Shown here: in pieces, positions 1-8,980 of the stretch | How the letters are laid out: each line of letters begins with the position of its first letter | How positions within the stretch are numbered: the first letter of the stretch is position 1 | Assembly (NCBI GenBank): GCA_017960475.1 | Contig: JAGCZH010000006.1 | Span: 186,001 to 250,000 of the forward strand | Source: Bacteroidales bacterium | GTDB lineage: Bacteria > Bacteroidota > Bacteroidia > Bacteroidales > P3 | Length of the DNA: 64,000 nucleotides | Direction: 5' to 3' | Translations under genes and position numbers: made by a program | Notes under the pieces: generated by a model | What the model was told of the DNA's origin: nothing | Databases searched by the model: none | What the model saw: the letters and a program-made list of their open reading frames with translations, nothing else

Positions 1-63
1 AAATACTATGGTCTCGGTGAAAAAATCGGAGGCTTCGGTTTTTCAGTAAAAAAGAAACGGTAA
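1..63 (+). CDS. C-terminal end of an unidentified protein (partial)
   Basis: An open frame enters from the left edge and ends in TAA at 61-63. The visible 20 residues are rich in Gly and Lys and end in KKKR. A strong hairpin that begins inside the last codons and a switch to non-coding repeats straight afterwards support a true gene end. The family cannot be recognised from so short a tail. Confidence 0.5.
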   Translation, partial: KYYGLGEKIGGFGFSVKKKR

Positions 64-89
64 AATAAAATACATATTTTGCCGTTTTT
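55..89 (+). terminator. Rho-independent-type terminator
   Basis: AAACGGTAAAAT (55-66) can pair with ATTTTGCCGTTT (76-87), giving a 12-bp stem with one G:T pair and a 9-nt loop, followed by more T. It overlaps the stop codon of the partial gene at the left edge. Confidence 0.65.
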
Positions 90-102
90 ATTTTATATGT
101 GA

Positions 103-178
103 CCTGTGAAAATTGAAAATTGAAAATGTGTGACCTGTGGACCTGTGACCTGTGAAAATTGAAAATTCAAAATTCAAA
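103..178 (+). repeat. Composite repeat: GACCTGTG octamers plus AAAATTG/AAAATTC heptamers
   Basis: GACCTGTG occurs several times here, and each block runs into tandem 7-nt units AAAATTG or AAAATTC. The same composite (GTGACCTGTG then AAAATTC units) recurs at 1421-1490, and the heptamer part recurs inside the coding region at 14143-14177. Confidence 0.75.
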
Positions 179-410
179 ACACCCTTCAAACCTTTTTAAC
201 CTTTTAATCCTTTTAAGTAATACTAATATGACAACGTAAAACAATGGGAAGTAATAAAAGGAAGTTAATCTTCGATGGAAGTAAAAAAAGAAGTTATGCG
301 CTGTGCGCAGTACAATACATGTTCATTCGTCCACTTTTACTCCCTCTTTAACTCCCTATTTTAACTCCCACTTTTACTTCAGAATAATTTACTTTTTTTC
401 ACCATAACTA

Positions 411-472
411 ACTCTTTTAACCTTTTCAACCTTTATAACCTTTTAAACCCTTACAACCCTTACAACCCTTCA
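411..472 (+). repeat. Start-proximal degenerate repeat (CCTTTTAAC / CCCTTACAA units)
   Basis: A chain of 8-11-nt units of the type ACCTTTTAA, ACCTTTATA, CCCTTACAA runs up to the ATG at 475. It contains no G on the coding strand, so it should be an unstructured leader. Similar tracts precede other genes in the window. Confidence 0.65.
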
Positions 473-474
473 TC

Positions 475-1410
475 ATGAACATATCTTGCGTAGAGCCGCT
501 GGGTATCAGCGAACAAACCTTCAAAAATCTTCAGTCAGAATTCAAATCCAACGGTCATAACCTCACATATTATATGGATCGTAACGAGAATGAGGATGAG
601 TTGGTGAGACGTATGAAAGACAGCGACATCGTGATAATCTCAAACATTCGCCTGAGTGCCAATGTCATGCAGCAGTGCGAGAAATTGAAGATGCTCTCTG
701 TCGCATTCACAGGTTTGGACCACATAGACCTCGATTATTGCAAAAATCACAACATTGAGGTTCGCAACGCAGCCGGCTATTCCACAACTGGAGTAAGTGA
801 ATTGGCTGTAGGTCTGATGATTGATGTGATGAGAAAAATCACCGAATTGGACGGAAGCATACGCCAGGGCGGAGCCCGCGGAACATTCCTGGGACGGGAG
901 CTGAAAGGCAAGACCGTCGGTGTCGTCGGCACAGGTTCCATTGGAACAGCAACAATAAAACTTCTCCTTGCCTTTGGATGTAAAGTGATAGCATATAGCA
1001 GAACCAAACGAGACAATGTCGCGGCGCTCGGTGTTCAATACTGCACACTCGAGGAACTTATGCAACACAGTGATATTGTGACTCTGCATGTTCCCATGAA
1101 CAGCGAGACCCATCATCTTGTGAGTGCTGAGATGATAGCATTGATGAAGCCATCAGCAATACTCATCAATACCGCGCGAGGCAATGTGGTTGACATCGAC
1201 GCTTTAGCCGCCGCACTTAAATCGGGTAAGATTGCAGGCGCTGGAGTTGATGTCTATGAGAAAGAGCCTCCCCTCCCCTGCAACCATCCTTTACTCGAAG
1301 CACCAAACTGCGTGGCGGTGCCACATATAGCCTATGCCACACGTGAAGCCTTCGACATAAGAGCTGATATCGTTTTCGACAATGTACGCGACTTTCTTTG
1401 TAAATCGTGA
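475..1410 (+). CDS. D-isomer-specific 2-hydroxyacid dehydrogenase
   Basis: A 311-residue NAD-dependent cytosolic oxidoreductase that should interconvert a 2-keto acid and a D-2-hydroxy acid. The Rossmann dinucleotide motif VGTGSIG lies near residues 150-156. The family's catalytic triad is visible: Arg235 in NTARGNVVD, Glu262 in DVYEKEP and His284 in VPHIAYAT. Length is normal for the phosphoglycerate/glycerate/lactate dehydrogenase superfamily. There is no ACT domain, so a classical regulated SerA is unlikely; D-lactate, glycerate/hydroxypyruvate or another hydroxyacid dehydrogenase are all possible, and the substrate cannot be read from sequence. The gene stands alone between two repeat-rich spacers. 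The ATG at 475 directly follows a repeat leader and gives a normal N-terminus. Confidence 0.9.
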   Translation: MNISCVEPLGISEQTFKNLQSEFKSNGHNLTYYMDRNENEDELVRRMKDSDIVIISNIRLSANVMQQCEKLKMLSVAFTGLDHIDLDYCKNHNIEVRNAAGYSTTGVSELAVGLMIDVMRKITELDGSIRQGGARGTFLGRELKGKTVGVVGTGSIGTATIKLLLAFGCKVIAYSRTKRDNVAALGVQYCTLEELMQHSDIVTLHVPMNSETHHLVSAEMIALMKPSAILINTARGNVVDIDALAAALKSGKIAGAGVDVYEKEPPLPCNHPLLEAPNCVAVPHIAYATREAFDIRADIVFDNVRDFLCKS

Positions 1411-1531
1411 ATCGTGAATTGTGACCTGTGATGAGTGACCTGTGAAAATTCAAAATTCAAAATTCGAAATTCAAAATTCAAAATTCAAAATACCTTTTCA
1501 ACCTTTTAAACCCTTTCAACGTCAACCATAC
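1411..1531 (+). repeat. Composite repeat leader upstream of the C10 peptidase
   Basis: After the dehydrogenase stop come GTGAATTGTGACCTGTG words, then seven AAAATTC-type heptamers (about 1445-1490), then CCTTTTCAA/CCTTTTAAA units up to the ATG at 1532. The frame stays open through the heptamers, so an ATG at 1442 would add a 30-residue N-SKFEIQ-like extension that is pure repeat. I reject that longer start. Confidence 0.75.
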
Positions 1532-3922
1532 ATGAAAAAAATCATCTTCTTATTCGTAGTCCTGACATTAGCCATGACCGCCACAGCCCAGCAAGTGAGT
1601 GTGAATATCGCCCAAAAGGCGGCACAGAACTACCTTACGGCCTACGAACCAAGTTACAGCAACCAGCAACTTAGACATTACACCACATTGAATGATCCTG
1701 ATGGCAATGCCGCACTGTATGTCTTCAACATAGGAGACGAGGGTTTTGTAATCGCCAGTGCGGACATGATGTACTCGCCCGTTGTCGGTTATTCTTTCAA
1801 TGGGTGTTACGACAGCACCCGCGTCCCATCCAACTTAGAGTCCTGGCTAAAGAACAGCTCCACCGACATGTGGGCCGCAAAAAAGAGCTCGTCTGACGCC
1901 AAATCAGCTGTCAACGGCGAGATCATCGCCCAACAAAACCAATGGCGCCAAGAGTGGGAACTACTGAACTCAGGTAAAACCATCGAAAACGCCGGTCCGA
2001 CAAAAAGTGTCGAGGCTCTCGTGGAAACACGCTGGGACCAAGGTGCGGGATACAACAACTATTGTCCCGAATATGCCGATGGCAACAACGGACACAGTGT
2101 CACCGGCTGTGTGGCCACGGCAATGGCTCAGATTATCCGCTACCACCGCTATCCCAACACAGGATACCATCACAAAGGCTACACACACTCTACATACGGC
2201 TACCTCTATGTCGATTTCGACTCGGCATATTACAATTTCAACAACATGCCGATAAGTGTGAATATCTACTCATCAGCTGCGCAACAGCATGCTGTGTCGT
2301 TGCTTTGCTATCATTGCGGCGTATCGGTGAAGATGAATTACGAGAACCCCAACCACACCAGCGGCAGTGGCGCATATAGCAAAGATGTACCCGCCGCTCT
2401 ACGCCATTTTGGATACTGTGACGCCCAATACAGGATAAAATCGGCTTACAACTCAATATGGGATTCCCTGCTTCGCCACGACCTTGACGAAGGCAGACCA
2501 GTATATTATAGCGGTTCCAGCACACAGGGAGGCCACGCTTTTGTGTGCGACGGCTACAGAACCAATGGCCGCTACCACTTCAATTTTGGATGGAGTGGCT
2601 ATGGCGACGGATTCTACACTTTGTCATCAGTCAACGGTTATTCCTCCGAACAGGCAGCGGTATTCAATATCATACCGAGCCATCTTGGACCTATGAGAGA
2701 CACCTTGTATGTGGCTCCCGACGGAACTGGTGGCGGCTCGTCATGGAGCGACGCTTACGGCGACCTCAACAAAGCCATGGACCTGATGAACCTTTGCATG
2801 GGTGGTACAATATGGGCCAAGGCTGGCACTTACCATGGCAACGACAACAGTGACGCCTCGTTCGAACTCAAAAGCAGAATAACACTTTACGGCGGATTTG
2901 CCGGCACCGAGAGCATACTAAGCGAGCGTGACCTCGAGCACAACAAAACCATTCTCAGCGGTGACGGGCAAAGACGTGTAGTGGCCGAAACCCACAATGT
3001 ATCCTCCACAAATATCTACGATATCACTCTGGCCAACGGATTAGCTACAGATAACTCGGCGACAAGCATAAGCGGTGGCGTTCGCATGGAGCGCTGCACC
3101 ATTGAGAACTGCACCACGACAAATGAGGAAGGCGCCGCTTTGCATGTAAGTGACAACACATTATACAACTGCATAATACACAACAATAACGGAGGCGGGG
3201 TCTCTATTGAGGATGGGCACATAAAGAATAGCTTGATAGCACACAACAGCGGTTATGGCATTCGCATTGACGGCGGCACAGTCGATGGCTGCGATATGGT
3301 TTGCAACGCCGGAGTTGGATTGAAAAACATCAACGCCGAAAAGGTACGCAACTGCGTCATCTGGCGCAATGACAGTTCACTCTACCTCAACGACATAAGC
3401 AACATTTTCTTCTCCGCCATAGAAGGTTTGGGAGAGAAAGACAGCAACAGCAACTTCGGTCTTAACCACGACAACAGGCCTAATGACAACTCAGGTCCGA
3501 TGTTTATGAACCCCAACCTCACCGTAGGTCCCGCCAGCGAACTTGGCGATTGGCACATCAGCAATCTGTCGCCACTGACAAACGCAGGCGACACACTACG
3601 CAAAGGCTCGTACGCTATGGACCTCGACAACAACAGCCGTTTCCGTGCCGGTCGCGTGGATATTGGATGTTACGAGCAAGATCCCAATGTAGCCATAGAG
3701 GTTGTTGACAACATAAAGGACTTCAACATCTACCCAAATCCTGCCAACAGTATCATACATATTGACGGCATACAAGGTATGGTGGAGATATACGATGTAA
3801 TGGGCCATAGAGTGATGTCATTTGCCTCACAAGGCTCCACATCAATAGACATAACCCCACTTAGCGTTGGAGTTTACATTGTAAGAGCCCAAGGCAACAC
3901 GATGAAATTCATGAAACGATAA
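1532..3922 (+). CDS. Secreted C10 (streptopain-like) cysteine peptidase with beta-helix region and T9SS sorting domain
   Basis: A 796-residue exported protein. The signal peptide MKKIIFLFVVLTLAMTATAQ fixes the start. A SpeB-type propeptide region follows (about 21-130), then the C10 peptidase domain with nucleophile Cys193 in TGCVATAMAQ and His335 in GGHAFVCDGY, and the typical HFNFGWSGYGDGFY segment. From about 395 to 720 lies a stretch resembling a right-handed beta-helix, with a YVAPDGTGGGSSW entry and short Asn/Gly-rich turns. The last 75 residues (NIYPNPAN through VGVYIVRAQG to KFMKR) are a type A T9SS C-terminal domain, so the protein is expected outside the cell or on its surface. Peptidase plus putative glycan-binding helix suggests attack on host or food glycoproteins; that role is inference. 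Confidence 0.9.
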   Translation: MKKIIFLFVVLTLAMTATAQQVSVNIAQKAAQNYLTAYEPSYSNQQLRHYTTLNDPDGNAALYVFNIGDEGFVIASADMMYSPVVGYSFNGCYDSTRVPSNLESWLKNSSTDMWAAKKSSSDAKSAVNGEIIAQQNQWRQEWELLNSGKTIENAGPTKSVEALVETRWDQGAGYNNYCPEYADGNNGHSVTGCVATAMAQIIRYHRYPNTGYHHKGYTHSTYGYLYVDFDSAYYNFNNMPISVNIYSSAAQQHAVSLLCYHCGVSVKMNYENPNHTSGSGAYSKDVPAALRHFGYCDAQYRIKSAYNSIWDSLLRHDLDEGRPVYYSGSSTQGGHAFVCDGYRTNGRYHFNFGWSGYGDGFYTLSSVNGYSSEQAAVFNIIPSHLGPMRDTLYVAPDGTGGGSSWSDAYGDLNKAMDLMNLCMGGTIWAKAGTYHGNDNSDASFELKSRITLYGGFAGTESILSERDLEHNKTILSGDGQRRVVAETHNVSSTNIYDITLANGLATDNSATSISGGVRMERCTIENCTTTNEEGAALHVSDNTLYNCIIHNNNGGGVSIEDGHIKNSLIAHNSGYGIRIDGGTVDGCDMVCNAGVGLKNINAEKVRNCVIWRNDSSLYLNDISNIFFSAIEGLGEKDSNSNFGLNHDNRPNDNSGPMFMNPNLTVGPASELGDWHISNLSPLTNAGDTLRKGSYAMDLDNNSRFRAGRVDIGCYEQDPNVAIEVVDNIKDFNIYPNPANSIIHIDGIQGMVEIYDVMGHRVMSFASQGSTSIDITPLSVGVYIVRAQGNTMKFMKR

Positions 3923-3944
3923 GCTATCGACTACAGCGACAACC

Positions 3945-3973
3945 AAAGGCTGACATTTCTATTGCCAGCCTTT
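3945..3973 (+). terminator. Terminator hairpin after the C10 peptidase gene
   Basis: AAAGGCTG (3945-3952) pairs with CAGCCTTT (3966-3973) around a 13-nt loop, followed by ATTTATA. It sits 23 bases after the stop codon. Confidence 0.6.
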
Positions 3974-4048
3974 ATTTATAAAGAGCCGCCAAAAAACAAC
4001 GTGCGACATTCAACCACCCATTACCCCGTCGCACAATAGTACTGAGAT

Positions 4049-4660
4049 ATGATTCCTATTGAACACCACCAGTTGCAACCCTTTTTGCCTCCCGACGCAC
4101 GACTGCTTATGCTCGGCAGCTTTCCGCCTCCAAAGAAGCGGTGGAGCATGGAATTCTTCTATCCCAACCGCACCAACCAAATGTGGGAAATATTCGGATT
4201 AGTGTTTTTAGGCGACTCACAGCGACTGGTGGATGCAGCAAACAAAACGTTCCGGTTGGAAGATATCAAAGCGTTGCTCGAGGAACACGGCATTGCTATA
4301 TATGACACAGCCTCTTCCGTACGCCGCCTAAGCGGCAACGCTTCAGACAAAGACCTCGAAATCGTTGAGAAAACCGATATACCCTCCCTCTTGGAACAGA
4401 TTCCCCATTGCCACGACATCGTCTGCACCGGACAAAAGAGTTTCTCTGTTTTGACAGAGGATTACGGCGTCCCCGTCCCCGCAATGGGAACCTTTAATGA
4501 ATTTTTCATAAATTGCTCCGCTAAGTTAGGGGATCTGTCCGAAGGACTGAGGAGTGTGAAACTCTGGCGCATGCCCTCATCATCAAGAGCATACCCCATG
4601 AAGCTAGAGGAGAAAACTACCTATTACCGCAAAATGATGAAGACCATCGGAGTTATATAA
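4049..4660 (+). CDS. Uracil-DNA glycosylase superfamily protein
   Basis: A 203-residue cytosolic protein of the uracil-DNA-glycosylase fold, probably removing uracil, hypoxanthine or another damaged base from DNA. The N-terminal LMLGSFPPPKKRWSMEFFYP followed by NRTNQMW resembles the family's first active-site loop (G-S-F-P-P) and the following Tyr/Asn-containing motif. The C-terminal RMPSSSRAYP is the second loop, in which a conserved Ser-Ser-Arg precedes the intercalation segment. Length is typical. The gene starts about 75 bases after the preceding terminator and converges with the minus-strand gene ending at 4713, so it is a single-gene unit. The substrate base is not decided by the sequence. 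Confidence 0.8.
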   Translation: MIPIEHHQLQPFLPPDARLLMLGSFPPPKKRWSMEFFYPNRTNQMWEIFGLVFLGDSQRLVDAANKTFRLEDIKALLEEHGIAIYDTASSVRRLSGNASDKDLEIVEKTDIPSLLEQIPHCHDIVCTGQKSFSVLTEDYGVPVPAMGTFNEFFINCSAKLGDLSEGLRSVKLWRMPSSSRAYPMKLEEKTTYYRKMMKTIGVI

Positions 4661-4712
4661 TGACCATCATGAAATGCGGCACAATACAGATATGTCGGGT
4701 AAATCGGTTTTG

Positions 4713-7121
4713 CTATCTGATAATTGAAACTGTGCCTATTTTCTGTTGCTTGTATTGCGGCATAGACACAGTGACATATGTTATTATGTAAACATATGTG
4801 CCTTGAGGGCATGGTTTGCCGCCGATGGTACCGTCCCAACTCTCTGTCATACCATTGAAGCTATATATGTGGATGCCTTGGCGGCTATAAATGCTGACCT
4901 GGGCACTGGTGACATCGTTGCACTTTAGGATGAAGTGGTTGTTGGTCTCCTCATCGGGAGTGAAGGCGTTGGGGACCCAAACAGACGAGCTGTCGATGCG
5001 AGCCCTAGGCGGTAGTGGAAGAACATTGAGATTGAGACGGACAACGCTATCACAGCCATTGTGAGCATTAAGGACGACATAGGGACTGTCTGTCGACTCG
5101 GAATACGTGTTACCATCGATCCAAGTCAACGTTGTTGTGTCTCGGATAATAATATCCTGGGTTGTGAGATATGAGGGAAGAATATCGATGGCGCGCAACA
5201 ATATACTATCGCATCCCAAAGAGGAAGCAACTGTGTCATAAACTATGATAGTATCATGCGAATACGAATGACCTAGATAGAAGATACTGTCGCATGAGGA
5301 GATGGTGTCGACAAGTGTTGTGACAGGAGGTATCATGTGGAGAGTCATGATATTAATGCTGTCGCATCCATAGCGGTCGGTGTAATGCCGGGTGATTTGC
5401 TGGCCTTCCGTGTATGTCGAGTCCTGCCAGACATAGCTCTCTCCGCAACAGATTGTGTCGATGTATTGGATCGGTTTCTCAAGTATTTTCACGCTTCCGC
5501 GGAGGGTGTCTATCTGCCTGTAGCATCCTGTGCATGACGCGTATACTATTGCCATTACCTGGTATGTTTCGGCAGAAAGGGGGAAAACATGACTCAACTG
5601 TTGTCCTGTGGCGTGTGTACCGTCGCCAAGATACCAAACAACGCTATCTGGTTCGTACAATGACTCAACACTCATGGTCACCTCGGAACCATTACATACC
5701 AGAACAGTGTCAAGCCAGGAGACCATATCCGTTTCATTGATGGCAAGGCTGTTCTGCATTTCCCTCAGAGCAGACCCTACAGGAAATGCATAGCATTGTT
5801 GACGTCTTATGTAATACTGACTGGCAATGAATCCATCGCCATCGGTAGAGACAATGGTATGAGGTCCATAGGGCATTTTAATCCTAGCATGACTAAAAAA
5901 ATGATTATGTGCCACCGGCGTGAATAGTCCTGAAATATCCGCGCCGTCGACTCTGATCATGTTTATTTCTGCGGTTTTTGCTATTATGTCTATATACGCC
6001 GAATCCACGGACTGATAAGTTGGCCATCCTGGATATAACCAGTAACGTGGTATAAGCGTTGTGATTGCCTCAGACGAGAGTTCCCAAGGCATTACAGTCA
6101 GCATCGTCGGATTATCTGCACTTTCATAAAAAACGGGAGGTTCTATCACTGAGTATCGACAAACCTGGGCCTTCTTTGAAGTTTCGATATAGTCAACCAA
6201 AGACGAAGTGTCCATCACATACTCATAAGTCTGCCTTGACGCAATAGTAGTAACCAGTTGATTATTGATGCTGATCGTACAATCGTCATGAAGGGCCGTG
6301 ATTCGCACCCTGTCACCATCTCCAGTTTTGGTGTTTGGCACAAAGAAATGCCTGCCCCAATAATTGGTTGGCAAAGCCTGTTCAAACAAGCCTCCTGACA
6401 ACCTTTCCGTGAATGGTATAGATGCATTGTTATTTCCATGAAAGACGGCAATCTTTTTTCCATTCAATGCCATGATACGCGAACCACTCAGATTGCCATT
6501 TGCGGAAGAGAGAACTTGGTAGCAATCGCCGGCGTTTTGAAGCAGTATAACATTCTGTTCCTCAAGAGTGTCACCATTCAGAGATATGTCTATGATATCC
6601 AACGCAACCTCAGTGCTGTCCTCAACCGCAAGTACTGAGAAATTACTACTGGGTCTAAAAAAATAACCCTGTACAGACTGATATGTCTGTATAATATAGT
6701 CACTCCTAAGCCTTGGTGTGGGAAGAATGTTTGCTATATCACGCGAGACACCCTCTAAATCCAGATAGACTGATATACTATCTGTCGAGGTGATGTGTAC
6801 CGCACTGCTATAATGTAGATTAGTTTGTATTGTTCGTTGAAAAAACTCTTTGCTGAACAAATCGACAGGGGTATTGGATGGCATCAGGAATACGGAATCC
6901 CATCCCGTTCCCGTACATGTCACAGTGACAGTACAATCACGAGGTCCAATCAACAAAATTCTGTTAAAGGTGTGGTTATAATCTACAGCCCATGTTATGT
7001 CCGTACGTATTGTGCTGGTAAACCAAAAATCAGTCCCCATTGTCGTCATGTTCTGCGACAGGGAAAACTTGCAGATAAACAGACAGAAAAGGAAGATGAT
7101 ATTTTTTCTTGAGATTGTCAT
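4713..7121 (-). CDS. T9SS type B cargo protein: IgGFc-binding-like N-terminus, PKD-like region, GCDS repeats, CHU_C domain
   Basis: A large exported surface or extracellular protein of 802 residues. A signal peptide (MTISRKNIIFLFCLFICKFS) is followed by TMGTDFWFTST and a long region of the IgGFc-binding/GTDFW type (about 25-400). A PKD-like stretch with WYLGDGTHATGQQLSHVFP lies near 500. Three degenerate units of about 65 residues each carry a CDS core (YGCDSINI, LGCDSILL, NGCDSVVR). The C-terminus (VWVPNAFTPDEETNNHF through SIYSRQGIHIY to SWDGTIGGKPCPQGTYVYII) is the gliding-motility-associated CHU_C type B sorting domain. ATG at 7121 is preferred; the frame could also open with TTG two codons earlier. 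It is monocistronic with a long 5' region. The ligand is unknown. Confidence 0.85.
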   Translation of the reverse strand: MTISRKNIIFLFCLFICKFSLSQNMTTMGTDFWFTSTIRTDITWAVDYNHTFNRILLIGPRDCTVTVTCTGTGWDSVFLMPSNTPVDLFSKEFFQRTIQTNLHYSSAVHITSTDSISVYLDLEGVSRDIANILPTPRLRSDYIIQTYQSVQGYFFRPSSNFSVLAVEDSTEVALDIIDISLNGDTLEEQNVILLQNAGDCYQVLSSANGNLSGSRIMALNGKKIAVFHGNNNASIPFTERLSGGLFEQALPTNYWGRHFFVPNTKTGDGDRVRITALHDDCTISINNQLVTTIASRQTYEYVMDTSSLVDYIETSKKAQVCRYSVIEPPVFYESADNPTMLTVMPWELSSEAITTLIPRYWLYPGWPTYQSVDSAYIDIIAKTAEINMIRVDGADISGLFTPVAHNHFFSHARIKMPYGPHTIVSTDGDGFIASQYYIRRQQCYAFPVGSALREMQNSLAINETDMVSWLDTVLVCNGSEVTMSVESLYEPDSVVWYLGDGTHATGQQLSHVFPLSAETYQVMAIVYASCTGCYRQIDTLRGSVKILEKPIQYIDTICCGESYVWQDSTYTEGQQITRHYTDRYGCDSINIMTLHMIPPVTTLVDTISSCDSIFYLGHSYSHDTIIVYDTVASSLGCDSILLRAIDILPSYLTTQDIIIRDTTTLTWIDGNTYSESTDSPYVVLNAHNGCDSVVRLNLNVLPLPPRARIDSSSVWVPNAFTPDEETNNHFILKCNDVTSAQVSIYSRQGIHIYSFNGMTESWDGTIGGKPCPQGTYVYIITYVTVSMPQYKQQKIGTVSIIR

Positions 7122-7442
7122 GTCCAAATAAGGCTTTTTTTATCACAACTCAATATGACATTTACTCCCCTAAAGTGCGGTGAAACTAAAATAAGAGACT
7201 GTTTGCTGAATAGTTTTCAGGCAACATATCACCTAACTACATAATTTAGAGCATATTTGCATTGCAATATAAAACCGATATTTATAGGTACAAAGATATA
7301 AAAAAAAACGATTCGGTTTACAATCTCTGTGTTTTTTATTTCTGCCAAAACTCTTTTTTCGCAAGTCGAAATTTACCAAAGTAATTGATAAAATAATAAT
7401 TAATCCGTTACACAATCCACCATGCAGAAGTGTATACAATTA
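7122..7442. other. AT-rich intergenic region
   Basis: These 321 bases lie between the start of the T9SS type B cargo gene and the stop of the zinc-ribbon membrane protein gene, both on the minus strand. I see no gene. It contains one good minus-strand -7 box (7291-7298), A-runs near 7300 and an AT-rich tail near 7390. Confidence 0.5.
7291..7298 (-). promoter_or_regulatory. Bacteroidetes -7 box for the T9SS type B cargo gene
   Basis: The minus strand reads TATCTTTG, an exact TAnnTTTG match. A TTG lies about 22 bases upstream, near 7321-7323. The start codon is about 170 bases downstream, implying a long 5' leader. Confidence 0.5.
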
Positions 7443-8291
7443 TTATTCGTCTTCTGAATGCATTAGAGTTATCTTTAAAGAGAAATAATAGTAAAATAGG
7501 GCAACTGCATCAATGATTGAAAATGCAAAGTTTATCCAGTACAGAGTATCTTCATTCTCTACAAGTATCCAACAAAATGCAGAAATTAATAACATGAGAA
7601 ATTCAACACCACCACATATACACATTACTTTACCCAATACATTGATACTACCCTTGCACACTGTACTGATTTTTATTCCAAGAATAATTTGTAAAACAAA
7701 TTGGGCCACCAAGCATAACATTAATACATATGTAAGCGCAGAAGGATCATCCGTGAAATCAATAAGGATGCTGCATACTGCCCCAATACAGGCTGCAGCG
7801 ATTAGCCATTCAAATAGTTTGGTGAATGATTCCTTCATGTTCGTTAGAGTCTGCCATACAGTCATCAGCAAAACCACCACACCAAAAGTTTCCAACACAT
7901 GGCCTAACCATTCTGGGATAGTACTAAAGAAGTTAAGTATAGCTTTGAGAATACGCGTCTTTCCTGCACCTGTGCTGGTGGACAGCATCTCTCCTTCAGG
8001 GACTAATGAGTGCGCAGTGGTGATTATCAGACCAATGATTGCCGCCCAGAATAACCACTGAATAATCGTGTTACTAAGGGGTACATTCTTGGAGAACTGC
8101 TCTTCTTCGTTAGAATCTACAGTTTCCACTACAGACATCGCTTTAGATTCTGTTTTCGGAGAATAAGCAGGGCTTTGTTGAGGTTTTTCCTCCAGCCATT
8201 CTCCGCAATGCTTGCATTTCCTGGCCACTGCCAAGATTTCTTCGCCACAATAAGGGCAGCGTTTTGTCTCTTCCATATTATTTTTAATCAT
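7443..8291 (-). CDS. Zinc-ribbon membrane protein of unknown function
   Basis: A 282-residue protein. An N-terminal double-CxxC zinc ribbon, KRCPYCGEEILAVARKCKHC (about residues 11-30), resembles the zinc-ribbon heads of many bacterial membrane proteins. A polar linker follows, then about five hydrophobic segments between residues 75 and 275 (for example IIQWLFWAAIIGLIITTA and FVLQIILGIKI). The start at 8291 shares an ATGA with the stop of the upstream gene, so the two are translationally coupled; an internal ATG at 8276 is the alternative. Base composition is markedly AT-rich, like its three upstream neighbours, which suggests a shared and possibly transferred cassette. No catalytic motif is visible. 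Confidence 0.75.
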   Translation of the reverse strand: MIKNNMEETKRCPYCGEEILAVARKCKHCGEWLEEKPQQSPAYSPKTESKAMSVVETVDSNEEEQFSKNVPLSNTIIQWLFWAAIIGLIITTAHSLVPEGEMLSTSTGAGKTRILKAILNFFSTIPEWLGHVLETFGVVVLLMTVWQTLTNMKESFTKLFEWLIAAACIGAVCSILIDFTDDPSALTYVLMLCLVAQFVLQIILGIKISTVCKGSINVLGKVMCICGGVEFLMLLISAFCWILVENEDTLYWINFAFSIIDAVALFYYYFSLKITLMHSEDE

Positions 8292-8980
8292 TGCATTAAA
8301 CCCCAGTCATCAGATTTTGTAATGTCTGTATATTCGCTCAAATACCATAGACCATCTACTCTTGTAAAAGTATAACGAATCCAAACGTCCATACCTGTTG
8401 TGATTACAAAAATCGCTGAATTATCTGTAATGTCATCCCATGAATTGATGACAGACTCTGCACCACAGATTTCACTTCCGCAATATACTGGCGTTAGCAT
8501 ATAGGAAAACTGGAAAGTCGGTAGTTCAACATCTTTCATCTGTTCGAATACACCATCTGCCAACCTGTTCATGAGAAACGATTTGTCCGATTTAATCTTA
8601 CATATAAAATATTTGAGAGATTCTTTCCCTTTGTTACAAGCTGATTCGTCAGACAAAAAAAGCCTATAATTGTCTATTGATGTGAACCACCATTCTACTG
8701 GTATTATTCTGTAGTATTTTGTCTTGAGGGTTTCTACATAGTTTTTATATTTCACGGGATCTTCATTAATACCACTTGCAGCGTATGCTGACTTGATGGC
8801 ATCCTCAAACGACATTGCATCGAAATAATTGTTATAATTAAAACAACATTCTTCAACATTATTAGAATTGCTTTTGTGGTCAACTTTTGTCGCAAACCAT
8901 ATAATGAGCAAAACAGCAACAAACGATGCAAGGACAATTGCACCTATTTTCAGTCTTTTATTGAATACAGTATTATCCAT
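8288..8980 (-). CDS. Membrane-anchored protein of unknown function
   Basis: A 230-residue protein with one N-terminal membrane segment (about residues 11-29, KIGAIVLASFVAVLLIIWFA) and a soluble, probably extracytoplasmic domain. The C-terminal half (VWIRYTFTRVDGLWYLSEY) resembles the small cone-shaped NTF2-like folds common in exported proteins, but this is only an impression. It overlaps the next gene by ATGA and lies in the same AT-rich set as the lipoprotein and P-loop genes upstream. I do not recognise the family. Confidence 0.7.
   Translation of the reverse strand: MDNTVFNKRLKIGAIVLASFVAVLLIIWFATKVDHKSNSNNVEECCFNYNNYFDAMSFEDAIKSAYAASGINEDPVKYKNYVETLKTKYYRIIPVEWWFTSIDNYRLFLSDESACNKGKESLKYFICKIKSDKSFLMNRLADGVFEQMKDVELPTFQFSYMLTPVYCGSEICGAESVINSWDDITDNSAIFVITTGMDVWIRYTFTRVDGLWYLSEYTDITKSDDWGLMQ

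Larger units (their letters stand above)
64..474. other. Non-coding gap with short direct repeats
   Basis: No convincing gene is present in these 411 bases. The stretch holds the terminator tail, a GACCTGTG plus AAAATTG/C repeat block (about 103-178), a run of ACTCCC/TTTTACTTC-like words around 335-380, and a C/T/A-rich, nearly G-free leader (about 410-472) directly before the start codon at 475. I see no clear TAnnTTTG box. Confidence 0.5.

Noticed and set aside
1442-1531. Longer N-terminus of the C10 peptidase from an ATG in the repeat
   Set aside because: The extra 30 residues are translated heptamer repeat, and the signal peptide begins at 1532.
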